Positions 53,975-63,983 are shown, numbered from the stretch's first letter. The stretch: 64,000 bases of DNA from an uncultured Paracoccaceae bacterium (GCA_947503775.1 CANNFE010000011.1:38436-102435), one strand, 5' to 3'. Numbers and translations: made by a program. Notes: generated by a model from the sequence alone, not told the origin.

Positions 53975-55351
53975 TCAATCGCCGATCGCGCGCAGGACCC
54001 GGTCGAGCGCCCTGCCCTGTTCGGAGCGCACGACGGGCGCTTCGTTGACCAGGTTGTAATAGGCTGCCGGATCATAGGCTTGAATGCCGAGCCCCAGATG
54101 GTCGGCGGTCAAAAGGCCCATGCTTTGCAGGATCTGGTAGACCGCGATGACCTCGCTTGCATCGGCGGAAATCCGGCTGGCCCGCGCGTCGAGCAGGTCC
54201 TGCTCGGCATCGAGCACGTCGAGCGTGGTTCTGGCGCCCAGCGTCGCCTCTTCTCGGATGCCCTGGAAGGCAATCTCGGCGGCGCGGATCTGTTCGTCGA
54301 CCGCGATCTGGCTGGCCCGGGCCGATTGCAGCGAGGCATAGGCGACGCCGACATTGGCCTCGACCTCTCGCCGGATGGACAGCAGGTTGCCACGCTCGGC
54401 GTCGCGGTTGTTCATCGCCTGGCGGATCCCGCTGGAGATCGCCCCGCCCTGATAGATCGGACCGCTCATCGTAATGCCGACGGATTCCGTGGAATCGAAG
54501 CGGTCGTTCAGATCGTCCTCGTCGATGCCCAGTGATGCGCGCGCGGTGATGTTCGGAGAGACGGCGGCCTCGGCCTGCCTGATGCGCAGCTCGGACGCGG
54601 CGATCCGGCGCTGGCTGGCGCGGATATCGGGATGGGTGCGCAGGGCGATCGCCTTGGCGTCGGGGATCGAGGCGGGGATCTGCGGGCGCCCGCGCGGCGC
54701 CTCGAGATTGCGCGGCTCGCTGCCGATGACACGGCCATATTCCTCGATCGCCTGCTGAAGCGCGCCTTGCGCCCCAGCCAGATCGCTACGGGCCTCGGCG
54801 AGGCGCGCCTCGGCAAGAGAGACATCCGTGCGGGTCACTTCGCCTACCTCGAACCGGTCCTGAGCGGCGCGCAGCTCCTGCCCGATCAGCCGAAGGTTGC
54901 TTTGCCGCAGGGACACGATCTCGAGCGCCTCGCGCACTCTGACATAGGCGCTGACCGCCTGGATAAAGACGGTCTGTTCGATATCGATCAGCGTCTGACG
55001 GGTCGCCAAGACCGTTTCCTTCAGGGCCTCGACACTCAGACGCGTGGCGCCAGCATCATAGAGCAGGAAATCCGCCGTCAGCTGCGCCGTTGTCGAAGTG
55101 TTCGTCTCGAACGTGCCGTCGGTGATGTTGGTATATTCGCCGCGCAAAGTGTAGTTGATCACCGGACGCAAGGCGGCGACGGCCTGCGCGACATCCTCGT
55201 CGGCGGCCCGCAGAAGGGCGCGGTTCTGCTCAAGCAGGCCGCTGTTCTCATAGGCCGAGACAAGGGCATCGGCCAGTGTGTCGGCGCGCGCCGGACCGCT
55301 TGCGGCCAGGCCAAGAGCGATCGCGGCTCCGAGGATAGTATAGGATCTCAT
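53975..55351 (-). CDS. TolC-family outer-membrane efflux channel
   Basis: 458 residues. The signal peptide MRSYTILGAAIALGLAASGPARA precedes DTLADALVSAYENSGLLEQNRALLRA. The two outer-membrane-factor repeats show SVEALKETVLATRQTLIDIEQTVF, RFEVGEVTRTDVSLAEARLAEARSDL and IREEATLGARTTLDVLDAEQDLLDAR, the hallmarks of TolC. It would serve type I secretion and drug efflux, and is a plausible exit channel for the RTX protease 4 kb away, although no ABC/HlyD partners lie in the window. Confidence 0.93.
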   Translation of the reverse strand: MRSYTILGAAIALGLAASGPARADTLADALVSAYENSGLLEQNRALLRAADEDVAQAVAALRPVINYTLRGEYTNITDGTFETNTSTTAQLTADFLLYDAGATRLSVEALKETVLATRQTLIDIEQTVFIQAVSAYVRVREALEIVSLRQSNLRLIGQELRAAQDRFEVGEVTRTDVSLAEARLAEARSDLAGAQGALQQAIEEYGRVIGSEPRNLEAPRGRPQIPASIPDAKAIALRTHPDIRASQRRIAASELRIRQAEAAVSPNITARASLGIDEDDLNDRFDSTESVGITMSGPIYQGGAISSGIRQAMNNRDAERGNLLSIRREVEANVGVAYASLQSARASQIAVDEQIRAAEIAFQGIREEATLGARTTLDVLDAEQDLLDARASRISADASEVIAVYQILQSMGLLTADHLGLGIQAYDPAAYYNLVNEAPVVRSEQGRALDRVLRAIGD

Positions 55352-55408
55352 GTCAGTCCCTTCAGATCGTCCGTGTTGCGCCAGCGGCGGTGTGGGAGGG
55401 TCTTGCTG

Positions 55409-56062
55409 CTAAAACTGAAAGACGGGCTCCTTGCGAAAGCCGTCCAGAAGCGGAGCGCCCGCATTGAAGGCCTCGCGCCAGGACAGGCGGTCCCCGCGCC
55501 GCAGTCCCACCTGCACCGTCCCCAGCGCGCCGTCCATGAAGATGGCCGCGATCCGGCCGCCATCCTTGAGCTGATCGGTGATTGCCTGCGGAACCGTCTC
55601 GACCCCGCCTTGCACCAGGATGATGTCATAGGGTCCGTGTTTTGCGGCCCCGTCCGCCAAGGCGCCTTCAAGCACGGCGGCGTTGTCGAAGCCGCGTTCG
55701 GAGAGGGTCGTCTGCGCCTCGGCCACCCGGGCCGCGTCCTCTTCGACCGCGACGACGGCCTCGCACATATACGCCAGCAAGGCGGTCGAATATCCCAGCC
55801 CGCATCCCAGATCGAGCGCCACATCCTCTGGTTCGATCTCAAGCGCATCGAGCATCTTCGAGAGCACGCGCGGATCGAGGATCACACGCCCCTCGTCCAG
55901 TGGGAGATGCTCGCCCATATAGGCCGCCTCGCGCACTTCGCCGGGCACGAATGCCTCTCGGGGAACCTCCAGCATGGCCTGAATGATCGGAAATTTCGTG
56001 ACATCGGAGGGCCGGATCTGGGTGTCGACCATCGTCCGGCGGCGCAGCGCAAAATCGGCCAA
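55409..56062 (-). CDS. Protein-L-isoaspartate O-methyltransferase-like protein
   Basis: 217 residues. The start MADFALRRRTMVDTQIRPSDVTKFPIIQAML and DPRVLSKMLDALEIEPEDVALDLGCGLGYSTALLAYM match alphaproteobacterial PIMT-type methyltransferases, with the S-adenosylmethionine motif DLGCGLGYSTALL. Repair of isoaspartyl residues is the usual role. Many such Rhodobacterales proteins lie next to tolC and may have drifted from that activity. It is 57 bases upstream of tolC and could be its operon partner. Confidence 0.85.
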   Translation of the reverse strand: MADFALRRRTMVDTQIRPSDVTKFPIIQAMLEVPREAFVPGEVREAAYMGEHLPLDEGRVILDPRVLSKMLDALEIEPEDVALDLGCGLGYSTALLAYMCEAVVAVEEDAARVAEAQTTLSERGFDNAAVLEGALADGAAKHGPYDIILVQGGVETVPQAITDQLKDGGRIAAIFMDGALGTVQVGLRRGDRLSWREAFNAGAPLLDGFRKEPVFQF

Positions 56063-56221
56063 GGGGCTAAACTCTTTCGTTCAGTTACTCAAAACGCGTG
56101 ATGCCACAGATGCGGCGACGCGGCAACGCCCTTCCGCAAGCTGTCGCGCATCTGTCGCCCAAGGAGCCAGGATAACGACTTGACGCCTCGGGCTCGGAAA
56201 CCTACTGACAGGCCGATCTTC

Positions 56222-56295
56222 GGCGAGTTGGCGGAGTGGTTACGCAGCGGATTGCAAATCCGTGTACACCGGTTCGATTCCGGTACTCGCCTCCA
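56222..56295 (+). tRNA. tRNA-Cys (anticodon GCA)
   Basis: 74 nt including CCA. The acceptor stem GGCGAGT pairs with ACTCGCC, the anticodon stem GCGGA/TCCGT encloses TTGCAAA (anticodon GCA), and the T stem CCGG/CCGG encloses TTCGATT. A broken integrase starts its C-terminal end 75 bases downstream. Confidence 0.95.
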
Positions 56296-56369
56296 TTTAT
56301 TTTCAAGCACTTGTTTCTCCTACTAGAGTGCGCGGAGTGCGCGGTTTACAGGGCCGTTTACAGTTTTGT

Positions 56370-57360
56370 TCACTGTGTGCTTCCTTTTGCTCGCGCCAGC
56401 TTAACCAGCACAGCATCCGTCTCGTCCGGCGAAACCCGGGCATATTGCTCGATGACGTCGGCCGCGTGGCGGATAGACCAGCCCATGTGATTAGTGATTT
56501 CGGAGAGGCTCAAACCGGCATTCAGTCGCCGCGTTGCCGCCGTTCCCCCGGCAATCCTGTAACCGCAGATCGCGGCTCAGCCCCGCCATATCTCGCCACT
56601 GTCGCAGTCCTTCGGATGCCCGGTGTTCCGTGAGTTGATCCCCGCTCGCATTGGTAAGGATCAAGAGACGATCGCGAGGCGTCGTGTCGATCACCTCAGC
56701 CAGCTTGGGTGTGATCGGGATATGTGCCAGCTTTCCGCGCTTGTTTGTCCGCACCCGGAGGCGCCGCCCTGCGGAGGTCTTCTCGACCGCACCGGTCGTC
56801 AACTTAATCAAATCACCCGGTCGCAGCCCCGTTTCACAAGCGACGCAAAGTATGTGACGCACCCATTCCGGTGCCTGCGCGTCAATTGCTTCCCGATCCG
56901 CTGGCGACCAGACGATTCCGGATCGGTCGACCTCTTAGAGCCGAGGCAGCTCGTGGCAATGATGCTCAGACAGCCTTCCTTCTTTGACCGCCCAATTTAG
57001 GAAGCGGACGGCTTGGGCTCCTGCCATATCATGTCGTTTAGGTGAGTGCTTCCATTTCATTCGCCACATATTCATCTCGCCACGGGAACCGCGCTCCTCG
57101 AAAATGACCGCCGGGGCATCCGCAAAGTGTCTAGCAAAGCGCAGCAACCATTTTCGCAGATCCGCCTTGGACCGCTCGCCTTTCGGCATCGCCGCGCTGT
57201 CTAAAAAATCATCGACAAGCGTGGGGATCATTAGCGCGACCGGAGCCGGGCGCTCCGCAAAGTTGGCAAACGCCACGAAAAACGCAGGGTCGGTTGGATT
57301 GCGCTTTTCATCCTCCCAAAACTTGGGAGCACCTCGGCCACGCCAAGGATAGTGACTCAG
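56370..57360 (-). pseudogene. Broken tyrosine recombinase (integrase) beside tRNA-Cys
   Basis: The N-terminal part (from about 57355: YPWRGRGAPKFWEDEKRNP, then LRKWLLRFARHFADAPAV) reads to a TAA at 56935-56937 where the family would continue. The next frame then gives VRHILCVACETGLRPGDLIKL (first catalytic Arg region). A further frameshift near 56560 leads to SLSEISNHMGWSIRHAADVIEQYARVSPDETDAV, which still contains the catalytic tyrosine. It ends at a TGA (56370-56372). It is a second tRNA-linked element that has lost its integrase. Confidence 0.85.
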
Positions 57361-57830
57361 CCCCTGAAATCAGGCCACTGAGGTGTTAGTGATCTGTTCG
57401 AGCAAAGGATGGACTATGAAACGCAGATTGTAGTGATGAGCAGATCATCGGAATGATCAGAGAGTATGAGGCTGACGTGAAGGCTCAGGAGGTGTGCCGG
57501 AAGTACGGGGTTAGTGATGCCACGTTCTAAAATACAAGGCCAAGTTTGGCGGGATGAATGTGTCTGATGCCAAGAAGCTGAAAGCCCTCGAAGACGAGAA
57601 TAACCGGCTGAAGCTTATGTTGGTCGATGCTATGCTGGACAATGTCGCGTTCATGGATCTCGCGACAAAAATCATTGACGCCTGATGTGAAGCGCAGTGA
57701 TGGCCGGCCCGGCCTGTCTGAACGTCGGGCGTGCGAGCTGGCAGACATGCATAGTTCTTTCTTACAGTGCAAGAAGCAGGACCAAGGCGATGATGCCCTA
57801 CGTAAGTGGTTCCGCGAATTGGCGGATACC
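57361..57830 (+). pseudogene. IS3-family element remnant (orfA and start of orfB)
   Basis: OrfA from about 57415 reads DEQIIGMIREYEADVKAQEVCRKYGVSDATF, then after a one-base shift YKAKFGGMNVSDAKKLKALEDENNRLKLMLVDAMLDNVAF, ending at a TGA near 57685. An orfB fragment follows: GRPGLSERRACELADMHSSFLQCKKQDQG and LRKWFRELADTPE. It is cut near 57830 where IS6-type sequence starts. The frameshift, early stops and truncation make it inactive. Confidence 0.8.
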
Positions 57831-58382
57831 CCAGAAGCCTCTTCATAGCGGCATGGTCGCTTTCAATCCGGTTATTTCGCCGCTTTCGGTCGACATGCCG
57901 GATGCTGTCGAAGTGCGGATCATATTGATGGTTGATCTCAGGGATGACCCGCCGATGAGCATGCGCTTTATCGGTGCAGATCGGGGCTGGCCGGTGAAGC
58001 CGTACCTGTATGATCGCCTTGCGGAGAAAGGCCGCGTGGCCTTGGCATCCCGTCGCGCTGTCAGACGGAAATCGACCATTTGGCCGTTCGCATCGATCGC
58101 GCGCCAGAGGTAGCGCCATTTGCCGCCGACCCTTATGTACGTTTCATCAACGTGCCAGTCGACGCTGGCGCGGCGCAAATGCCTCTCTGTGCGCCTGGTC
58201 AGTTCTCGGCCAAATTTCTGGACCCAGCAATACACCGTCGATCGGTCGACCGTGACCTCGCGCTCCGCAAAAAGATCAACGACATCCTGGTAAGACAGAG
58301 GATAACGCAGGTACAAGCGGACCGCGCAAAGGATGATGCCTTTCGGAAAACGATGGTGCTTGAACGGCGATTTGCGCGGCAT
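57825..58382 (-). pseudogene. IS6/IS26-type transposase, frameshifted and 3' truncated
   Basis: From the ATG at 58382: KSPFKHHRFPKGIILCAVRLYLRYPLSYQDVVDLFAER, STVYCWVQKFGREL and DWHVDETYIRVGGKWRYLWRAIDANGQMVDF (first D of the DDE site). A shift near 58020 then leads to AAFLRKAIIQVRLHRPAPICTDKAHAHRR and NRIESDHAAMKRLLGYP, the second D and the E. The C-terminus after RLLGY is missing, ending where the IS3 orfB fragment begins. It seems to have inserted into that IS3 element before both decayed. Confidence 0.8.
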
Positions 58383-58760
58383 GATGCCCGCCGGAATGAA
58401 ACTTCAGCCAGACACCTCAGTCAATGCGACAGCCCCCCTCAGTTCGTGTGCCTAGCACGACTAAGCGGGCTTTAGTCCTGAAGACGAGACGACGTTCTCC
58501 CTCCATATTCACAGGCTGGATTTCGCCGATAGTGATGCAATCTAAATTTCCGATTGAATTCTAGATCCAGATCTCCAGAGTTCAAGCCTAGGTAGAATCA
58601 TTTCCCGCAAGAAGTAGCGCAGAATCTATCGATGACAGTATCATATTCTTCACTAGTCCCCTTTGTTATCTAAGTTAGAACATGCGAAATCGATCGGGAT
58701 GTCGCCTCGACAAACCAAGCGATCGCGACAGCCTATGGTTGTCCTATAGGAAGCTTCAAG
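58383..58760 (+). other. Gap with no recognised gene
   Basis: About 380 bases, relatively AT-rich, between the IS6 remnant and the truncated serralysin-like frame. The left part may be the lost end of the insertion element. I see no gene or clear regulatory site. Confidence 0.4.
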
Positions 58761-59378
58761 ATGCCGCCTCCAAATCAAGTGAAGGACCAATTTTGGAGTG
58801 ACGATCAGAGGCCGGACAGTCCTTGCGACAGATACAAAGGCAACCTCGATCCCATCGGGGCGCTAGAGCGCCATGTGTCAATTGAACTCGTTCCGAAGCC
58901 AATTGGGCTCACCATCCAAAAGTTGAAACTCCATCCTGATCGTGAAGCTTCTACCGTTGGCGCCTTGGAGATGTGGGCCTTTGTTATCCCGTCTGAATTC
59001 GAAACGGTCGATGATGCGACCTATGACGAAGGTATTGGCTGGATGCAGATCATCCGCTCCAGAGTGGCAGAGAAAAGCGACAACATCGCTTTTTCAAGCA
59101 AGCCTTTTGTCAACTTCGGTCAGCAGCTCTACGACGGGAAGCCCGGCATCGCCACTTTGCATTCAGAGGCTGTAGCGCGGCGATCCGTCCCGACGGGGAT
59201 TTTGGCGTTCATCGATCGCGAGAAAAGAGAGTGGCACATCATCGCTGAGCGGGAAATCGGTGGTCTTTTCTGGATCCGCACGCTGCTTCAGTTGGCTGCC
59301 TTAGTTGTAAAAAAGCTGATCATTTTCAACGCTCTGAACAGAGTATCTGAACGTAACTCCTTCTCCCCGGGGGCGTGA
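58761..59378 (+). pseudogene. Truncated serralysin N-terminal paralogue
   Basis: An open frame of 205 codons whose first 130 or so residues align with residues 75-195 of the protease that follows. Matches are WSDDQRPDSPCDRY with WINDQTPDNPFGKS, IGALERHVSIELVPKPIGLTI with LGALNRSLTPEIAAEPMRINV, ASTVGALEMWAF with ASAIGALEMWAS, and WMQIIRSRVAEKSDNIAFSSKPFVNFGQ with WMQIVSPEIGERSDGSAFSSDRYISVGQ. The homology stops before the HExxH zinc site and the remaining 70 residues match nothing. It lies 39 bases upstream of the full gene. It is probably a partial duplication that has decayed, though a retained inhibitory or decoy role is possible. Confidence 0.75.
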
Positions 59379-59417
59379 GCTCACACCCTCCGGCATCGCT
59401 AGAAAGGTGATCTAAAC

Positions 59418-62400
59418 ATGTGCATGATGTGCGAAATGGGCTACGGCCCCGCGAACGAACCTTCGCTGGGAAAGAGTGGTTCTCAAAAGATTGGGTTTGA
59501 GGCGAATTTGGGTGTCGCAGCGGCTCTTCAAGAGATAGCCGACCTAGACGCTTTTCAAGAAGACGTCCCGGATCCCGCCGCGTCAGACGACGCAGCCACG
59601 GCCGCATACGACGGGTCGCTTCAAGGGTCGATCAACGCGCAATTCGATACCGATAATGCGAGTGATCCGTGGTGGATCAACGACCAGACGCCAGACAACC
59701 CTTTTGGCAAAAGCGAAGACTACGAGGCCTATCTTGACTACCTCGGCGCGCTGAACCGCAGCCTGACCCCCGAGATCGCGGCTGAACCGATGCGGATCAA
59801 TGTCCAAGAGCTCAATAACCATCCAGATTACCAGGCATCCGCGATCGGCGCTTTGGAGATGTGGGCTTCCGTTACACCCTTTCAGTTCGAAGTCGTCGAC
59901 GACGTGCCATACGATGAGACCACGGACTGGATGCAGATCGTGAGCCCGGAAATCGGCGAGCGGAGCGATGGCAGCGCGTTTTCCAGCGACCGATACATCA
60001 GCGTCGGTCAACGATTCCACGACACCGAGCCCAACCTGACGGATATCGGCGGCTATGTGTTCGACACGTTCATCCATGAATTGGGGCATGAGTTCGGCCT
60101 GAATCATCCCGGTCTTTATAACTACAGCGGTCCTGGTGGTGTGCAGATCAACTATTTGAACAATGCCACCTGGATCTATGATAGGCAGCAATACAGCGTC
60201 ATGTCCTACTTCGATGGGATCGATGTGGGCGAAGACACGCGCTGGTCGGCCTCGACGCCGCTGATGGCGGATATCGAAGCTGTCATTCGCACCTATTTCT
60301 CCACTGTCGACGATGAAGGGGTACGAACCTATCAGACGATCAACCTGAATACAGGTGACGACATCTATGGGTTCAACAGCTCGAAGTATGGCTACGCGCT
60401 TACCTCCACGGGTATGCAGCGCGATATCGGCTTCGTGATCCATGACACTGGAGGCACAGATACCGTTGATTTCTCCGGCTCTACTGCGGGCACGATCCTT
60501 GATCTGCGGGCCGGGCAGTTCTCCAGCGTTAACGGTCACAACAACAATGTGTCCATTTTTGCCGGGCATAATGCCGATGAAACCGAATACTACATCGAGA
60601 ACGGTATCGGCAGCCGCCATGACGACATCCTTATCGGGAATGACGGCAATAATGTCCTGGATGGCCGTGGCGGCGCCGACCGGATGGCGGGGAATGACGG
60701 CGACGATATCTACTTTGTCGACTCTCTTGACGATATCGTACGCGAGGAAGCGGACGGTGGTAACGACACGGTCATCGTGGTGTCCAGTGACCTCGACATT
60801 GGAGAAATCGCCAATGTCGAAAATATCATATATGCCGACGGAACGGCTGACCAAGTGGCGGATGTTGCTTCGGGTGACACCGCCTCAAGCGCTGGCGACA
60901 ACACCCGGACGAGCATCCTCTTTGGTGATGACAGCAGCGAAACACTCGACGGGGGCAGCGGGGATGACACGATCTTTGGCCTCGGCGGGGATGATATCAT
61001 CATCGGCGGTCGCGACTCGCTGGCCAGCCGGGACATAAACAACACCATCAGCATAGAGGATCTTGAAGATCAGACCGAGAGCGACGACGGCAACGACTCG
61101 CTTTATGGCGGAGATGGTAACGACACCATGTTCGGCGGTCAGGGCGATGACCTTCTCGATGGCGGTGACGGCGACGATATTATGAGCGGTCAGGCCGGTG
61201 TCGACGTCTTCCGGGGCGGCGCTGGCATCGACACAGTTGACTACAGCCGCGAGAGCCCGTTCCAACTGCTCGTCAATCTTGAGACAAATGTCGCCAGCGG
61301 TGGCACCGCCTCGGGCGATACTTTCTACGACATCGAAAATCTGATCGGATCTGATGATCGTATCGATCGGTTCATCGGCACCTCTGACGCCAACCACTTT
61401 ATCGGTCAGGGCGGCGGCGATGTGTTCAACGGCCGCGATGGCGATGACATCTTGGACGGTGGCCGGGATGGCGACATCCTTTACGGCGAAGGCGGTGACG
61501 ACACGATTATCGGGGGCGCGGGTCAGGACTATTTGGATGGCGGCGAAGGCAACGATACCGTTGTCTATCGGGGTAGCTCTAGCGGAGTGACGGTAGATCT
61601 CGTCAACGGCATGGCCACCGGCGGCGACGCGGATGGGCCAGTGCAGATCGTGGGCCGCGGCACAACCATCCGGCACGATATTCTTGTCGATCTCGAAAAT
61701 GTCGTAGGGTCTTTCCATGATGACCAGTTGATCGGCGATGACCAAGTCAACGAACTCTCAGGCGGCGGAGGGGATGATATCCTGACCGGTGGCGGCGGTG
61801 AGGATTTGTTGAATGGCGGGGCCGGCAGTGACACTGCGGATTACTCTGACGCGACCAGCGGGGTCCGGCTCAATCTGCGCCGCGACACCTCCGAAGGCGA
61901 CACCTATGTCTCGATCGAAAACCTCTCTGGGTCGGGATTCAATGACCGGCTGCGAGGCGACAGCGCCGCTAATGTCCTCACCGGACAGGGCGGCGCCGAT
62001 ATACTGCGCGGAGGGCGCGGTGATGACACGCTGCTGGGCGATTTCGCCTATCAGGGCGATGCGCCGCCAACCCCTGGGATGGGCACCGGCTATGCTACGC
62101 TGGGGCCGGATGCGACGAATAATTCCATCGCAACCGCCTTTGACATTTCAAACAACTTCTCGCTGACCGAAGACCCCAATATATTCGACTCGACGACTGT
62201 TCCTCATACGACTGTCGAGGCCACCGGGAACGGCCAGGGCGGCTACTACCGCATCGAGCTCGCGGCGGGCACCATCCTATCCGTCGACGTTGATGGCATT
62301 GCTGACCCGAACGTGCATGACAGCTGGGTTCGGCTGCTGGACAGCAACGGTGATATCGTCACCGAGAACGATGATGGCGGCGGCGATCCCGGTTCGACGA

Positions 62401-62984
62401 GCATTCGGGATTCCAGCATGGTTTTCGTCGTTGAGGAGACAGGAACCTATTACATCCTGCAAGGCAGCTGGACGGCAGAGTCCGAAGAGGGTGGCTGGAC
62501 CGAAGTAGTGCCAGAGGGCTCGACCTATACGCTTAACGTTTCCGTCGACTTCCCGCCTGCGCCGGCTGCACCTGGCGAGGCGGGCGCCGATACGTTGCGC
62601 GGTGGCAGAGGCAGCGACTTGCTGGATGGCGGACTGGAGGCCGACACACTCATCGGCGGAGAAGGAGAGGATTCCTTCCGCTTCTCGACTGAACTTGGAG
62701 ACGGTAACATCGACGCCATCAGGGATTTCGAGGTCAATGAGGACCTGATCCTTCTGGACAATTTTATCTTCCAGAATGTGGGCGACGATGGTGCGCTCTC
62801 GTTCGGGGCATTTAGCAAAAGTGCAACGGGGGGTGCCCGCGATAGCGATGACCGCATCATCTATGACACCGATAGCGGAGCGCTATTCTATGATGCCGAT
62901 GGCTCTGGTGACATCGATGGGGTCCAGTTTGCGCAACTGAGCACCGATTTGGATCTTTCGTCTGACGACTTCATAATCGTTTGA
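59418..62984 (+). CDS. RTX serralysin-type metalloprotease (M10B) with a PPC domain
   Basis: 1188 residues. The zinc site is HELGHEFGLNH (His220, Glu221, His224, His230), followed near residue 262 by the Met-turn VMSYFDG. From about residue 395 there are repeated RTX blocks of GGxGxDxxx type (GGDGNDTMFGGQGDDLLDGG, GGGGDDILTGGGGEDLLNGG), and a last set after residue 1055. Between them lies a pre-peptidase C-terminal-like domain (residues about 895-1045: IELAAGTILSVDVDG and TGTYYILQGSW). The end has a type I secretion signal-like acidic and hydrophobic tail. There is no Sec signal. It is a calcium-dependent exported protease. AGAAAGGTGAT precedes the ATG. Confidence 0.93.
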   Translation: MCMMCEMGYGPANEPSLGKSGSQKIGFEANLGVAAALQEIADLDAFQEDVPDPAASDDAATAAYDGSLQGSINAQFDTDNASDPWWINDQTPDNPFGKSEDYEAYLDYLGALNRSLTPEIAAEPMRINVQELNNHPDYQASAIGALEMWASVTPFQFEVVDDVPYDETTDWMQIVSPEIGERSDGSAFSSDRYISVGQRFHDTEPNLTDIGGYVFDTFIHELGHEFGLNHPGLYNYSGPGGVQINYLNNATWIYDRQQYSVMSYFDGIDVGEDTRWSASTPLMADIEAVIRTYFSTVDDEGVRTYQTINLNTGDDIYGFNSSKYGYALTSTGMQRDIGFVIHDTGGTDTVDFSGSTAGTILDLRAGQFSSVNGHNNNVSIFAGHNADETEYYIENGIGSRHDDILIGNDGNNVLDGRGGADRMAGNDGDDIYFVDSLDDIVREEADGGNDTVIVVSSDLDIGEIANVENIIYADGTADQVADVASGDTASSAGDNTRTSILFGDDSSETLDGGSGDDTIFGLGGDDIIIGGRDSLASRDINNTISIEDLEDQTESDDGNDSLYGGDGNDTMFGGQGDDLLDGGDGDDIMSGQAGVDVFRGGAGIDTVDYSRESPFQLLVNLETNVASGGTASGDTFYDIENLIGSDDRIDRFIGTSDANHFIGQGGGDVFNGRDGDDILDGGRDGDILYGEGGDDTIIGGAGQDYLDGGEGNDTVVYRGSSSGVTVDLVNGMATGGDADGPVQIVGRGTTIRHDILVDLENVVGSFHDDQLIGDDQVNELSGGGGDDILTGGGGEDLLNGGAGSDTADYSDATSGVRLNLRRDTSEGDTYVSIENLSGSGFNDRLRGDSAANVLTGQGGADILRGGRGDDTLLGDFAYQGDAPPTPGMGTGYATLGPDATNNSIATAFDISNNFSLTEDPNIFDSTTVPHTTVEATGNGQGGYYRIELAAGTILSVDVDGIADPNVHDSWVRLLDSNGDIVTENDDGGGDPGSTSIRDSSMVFVVEETGTYYILQGSWTAESEEGGWTEVVPEGSTYTLNVSVDFPPAPAAPGEAGADTLRGGRGSDLLDGGLEADTLIGGEGEDSFRFSTELGDGNIDAIRDFEVNEDLILLDNFIFQNVGDDGALSFGAFSKSATGGARDSDDRIIYDTDSGALFYDADGSGDIDGVQFAQLSTDLDLSSDDFIIV

Positions 62985-63085
62985 TCGGATATGGGAGGGG
63001 CGTCCAAAATACGCCTCTTCCAGTTCCGTCCGCTCTGCGCAATGAACTGCCATATGAGAGCACCAACGACTAGCGAGGTATACAC

Positions 63086-63487
63086 ATGACTCCCCGGATC
63101 AATCGCCGCGCCTTGCTTGCCACGGCAGGATCAATGGCAGTCGCTGTGATTGCCGGAACAGCCCAGACTCAATCAAGATACATGTATGGAGCGCTCGTAT
63201 TGGAAGGCGGAAAGTCTATCCCGGAAGGCCAGATCGAGATCTATCTAGAGGATCCCTCCGGTCGGGATGGAGGGTCGCTTGACGATTTGAAAACTCATAT
63301 CAAAAGTGATGGCAAGTTACAGAAGATTGCATTTTCTCTGGCCTTACCCGCAAGCGCGGCCACCCCGCCAAACCTACAGATTGTTGCTCGTCTGGAGCGC
63401 GATGACGGCTGGCTGCTCGCGCGCGGCAGTGCGCAAGTCGAGACTGGCTTACCCGTTTCAATCACGATCCACAGGGTGATGTATTGA
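63086..63487 (+). CDS. Small Tat-exported protein with a YscW/YbaY-like beta domain
   Basis: 133 residues. MTPRINRRALLATAGSMAVAVIAGTAQ is a twin-arginine signal. The mature part is a single beta domain: YGALVLEGGKSIPEGQIEIYLED, then KIAFSLALPAS and LQIVARLERDDGWLLARGSAQVETGLP, resembling YbaY/YscW-type (type III pilotin-like) lipoprotein domains. It is 101 bases downstream of the protease and may be co-transcribed. Many serralysins have a small periplasmic inhibitor gene beside them, but this is not the known Inh fold; a chaperone or inhibitor role is a guess. Confidence 0.7.
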   Translation: MTPRINRRALLATAGSMAVAVIAGTAQTQSRYMYGALVLEGGKSIPEGQIEIYLEDPSGRDGGSLDDLKTHIKSDGKLQKIAFSLALPASAATPPNLQIVARLERDDGWLLARGSAQVETGLPVSITIHRVMY

Positions 63488-63983
63488 AATAACCAAGCTT
63501 AAGTGAGATTGCCCTGCGAAAACTCGACGGTAAATCAAAAGTCTCATCTATCCGTTGTAACTGGCGACGCTTCGTGACTGCGTATGAACTTAGAACTATC
63601 TGAGACAGCAGATGATAGCCGGACTTCGGCAACGTTGTAGACGAAGCGTTTGCGGCCCTTTGCGGTCACTGGTCACGTCTAGAGTTGCTGCGACGCGGCG
63701 TTCCCCAAAGCGGACGTCCCTGAATGTTAACAGCGCCAAAATTCGGAAGGCAGAATAACTGGTCTTTGAGCTTCCGGATCCCTGTTTTCCCATTGTGCCG
63801 AAGCTTAAGTACAGCGAGTCTAGGACAGTCAGTGCACCGGCATCTGGCTTCGCACATCTTGGATATGCCTCTGACGGTTATTCGATCAGTCCGAGATAGG
63901 CCCACCTATTTTTTGAGTAAACTCAGGGTGTCCTTCCCCCCTAGAATTGGGCCATTACATTGGCTGCTAGAGGGGGATTTGGG
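63488..63983 (+). other. Gap with no recognised gene
   Basis: About 500 bases. The short minus-strand frames within (63596-63905) have no family signature. The right end from about 63920 looks like the left edge of an insertion sequence; nothing else is supported. Confidence 0.4.

Noticed and set aside
59583..60854. 423-codon minus-strand open frame opposite the RTX protease
   Set aside because: It is antisense to a strongly supported gene and arises from the codon use of the Gly/Asp-rich sequence; it has no family motif.
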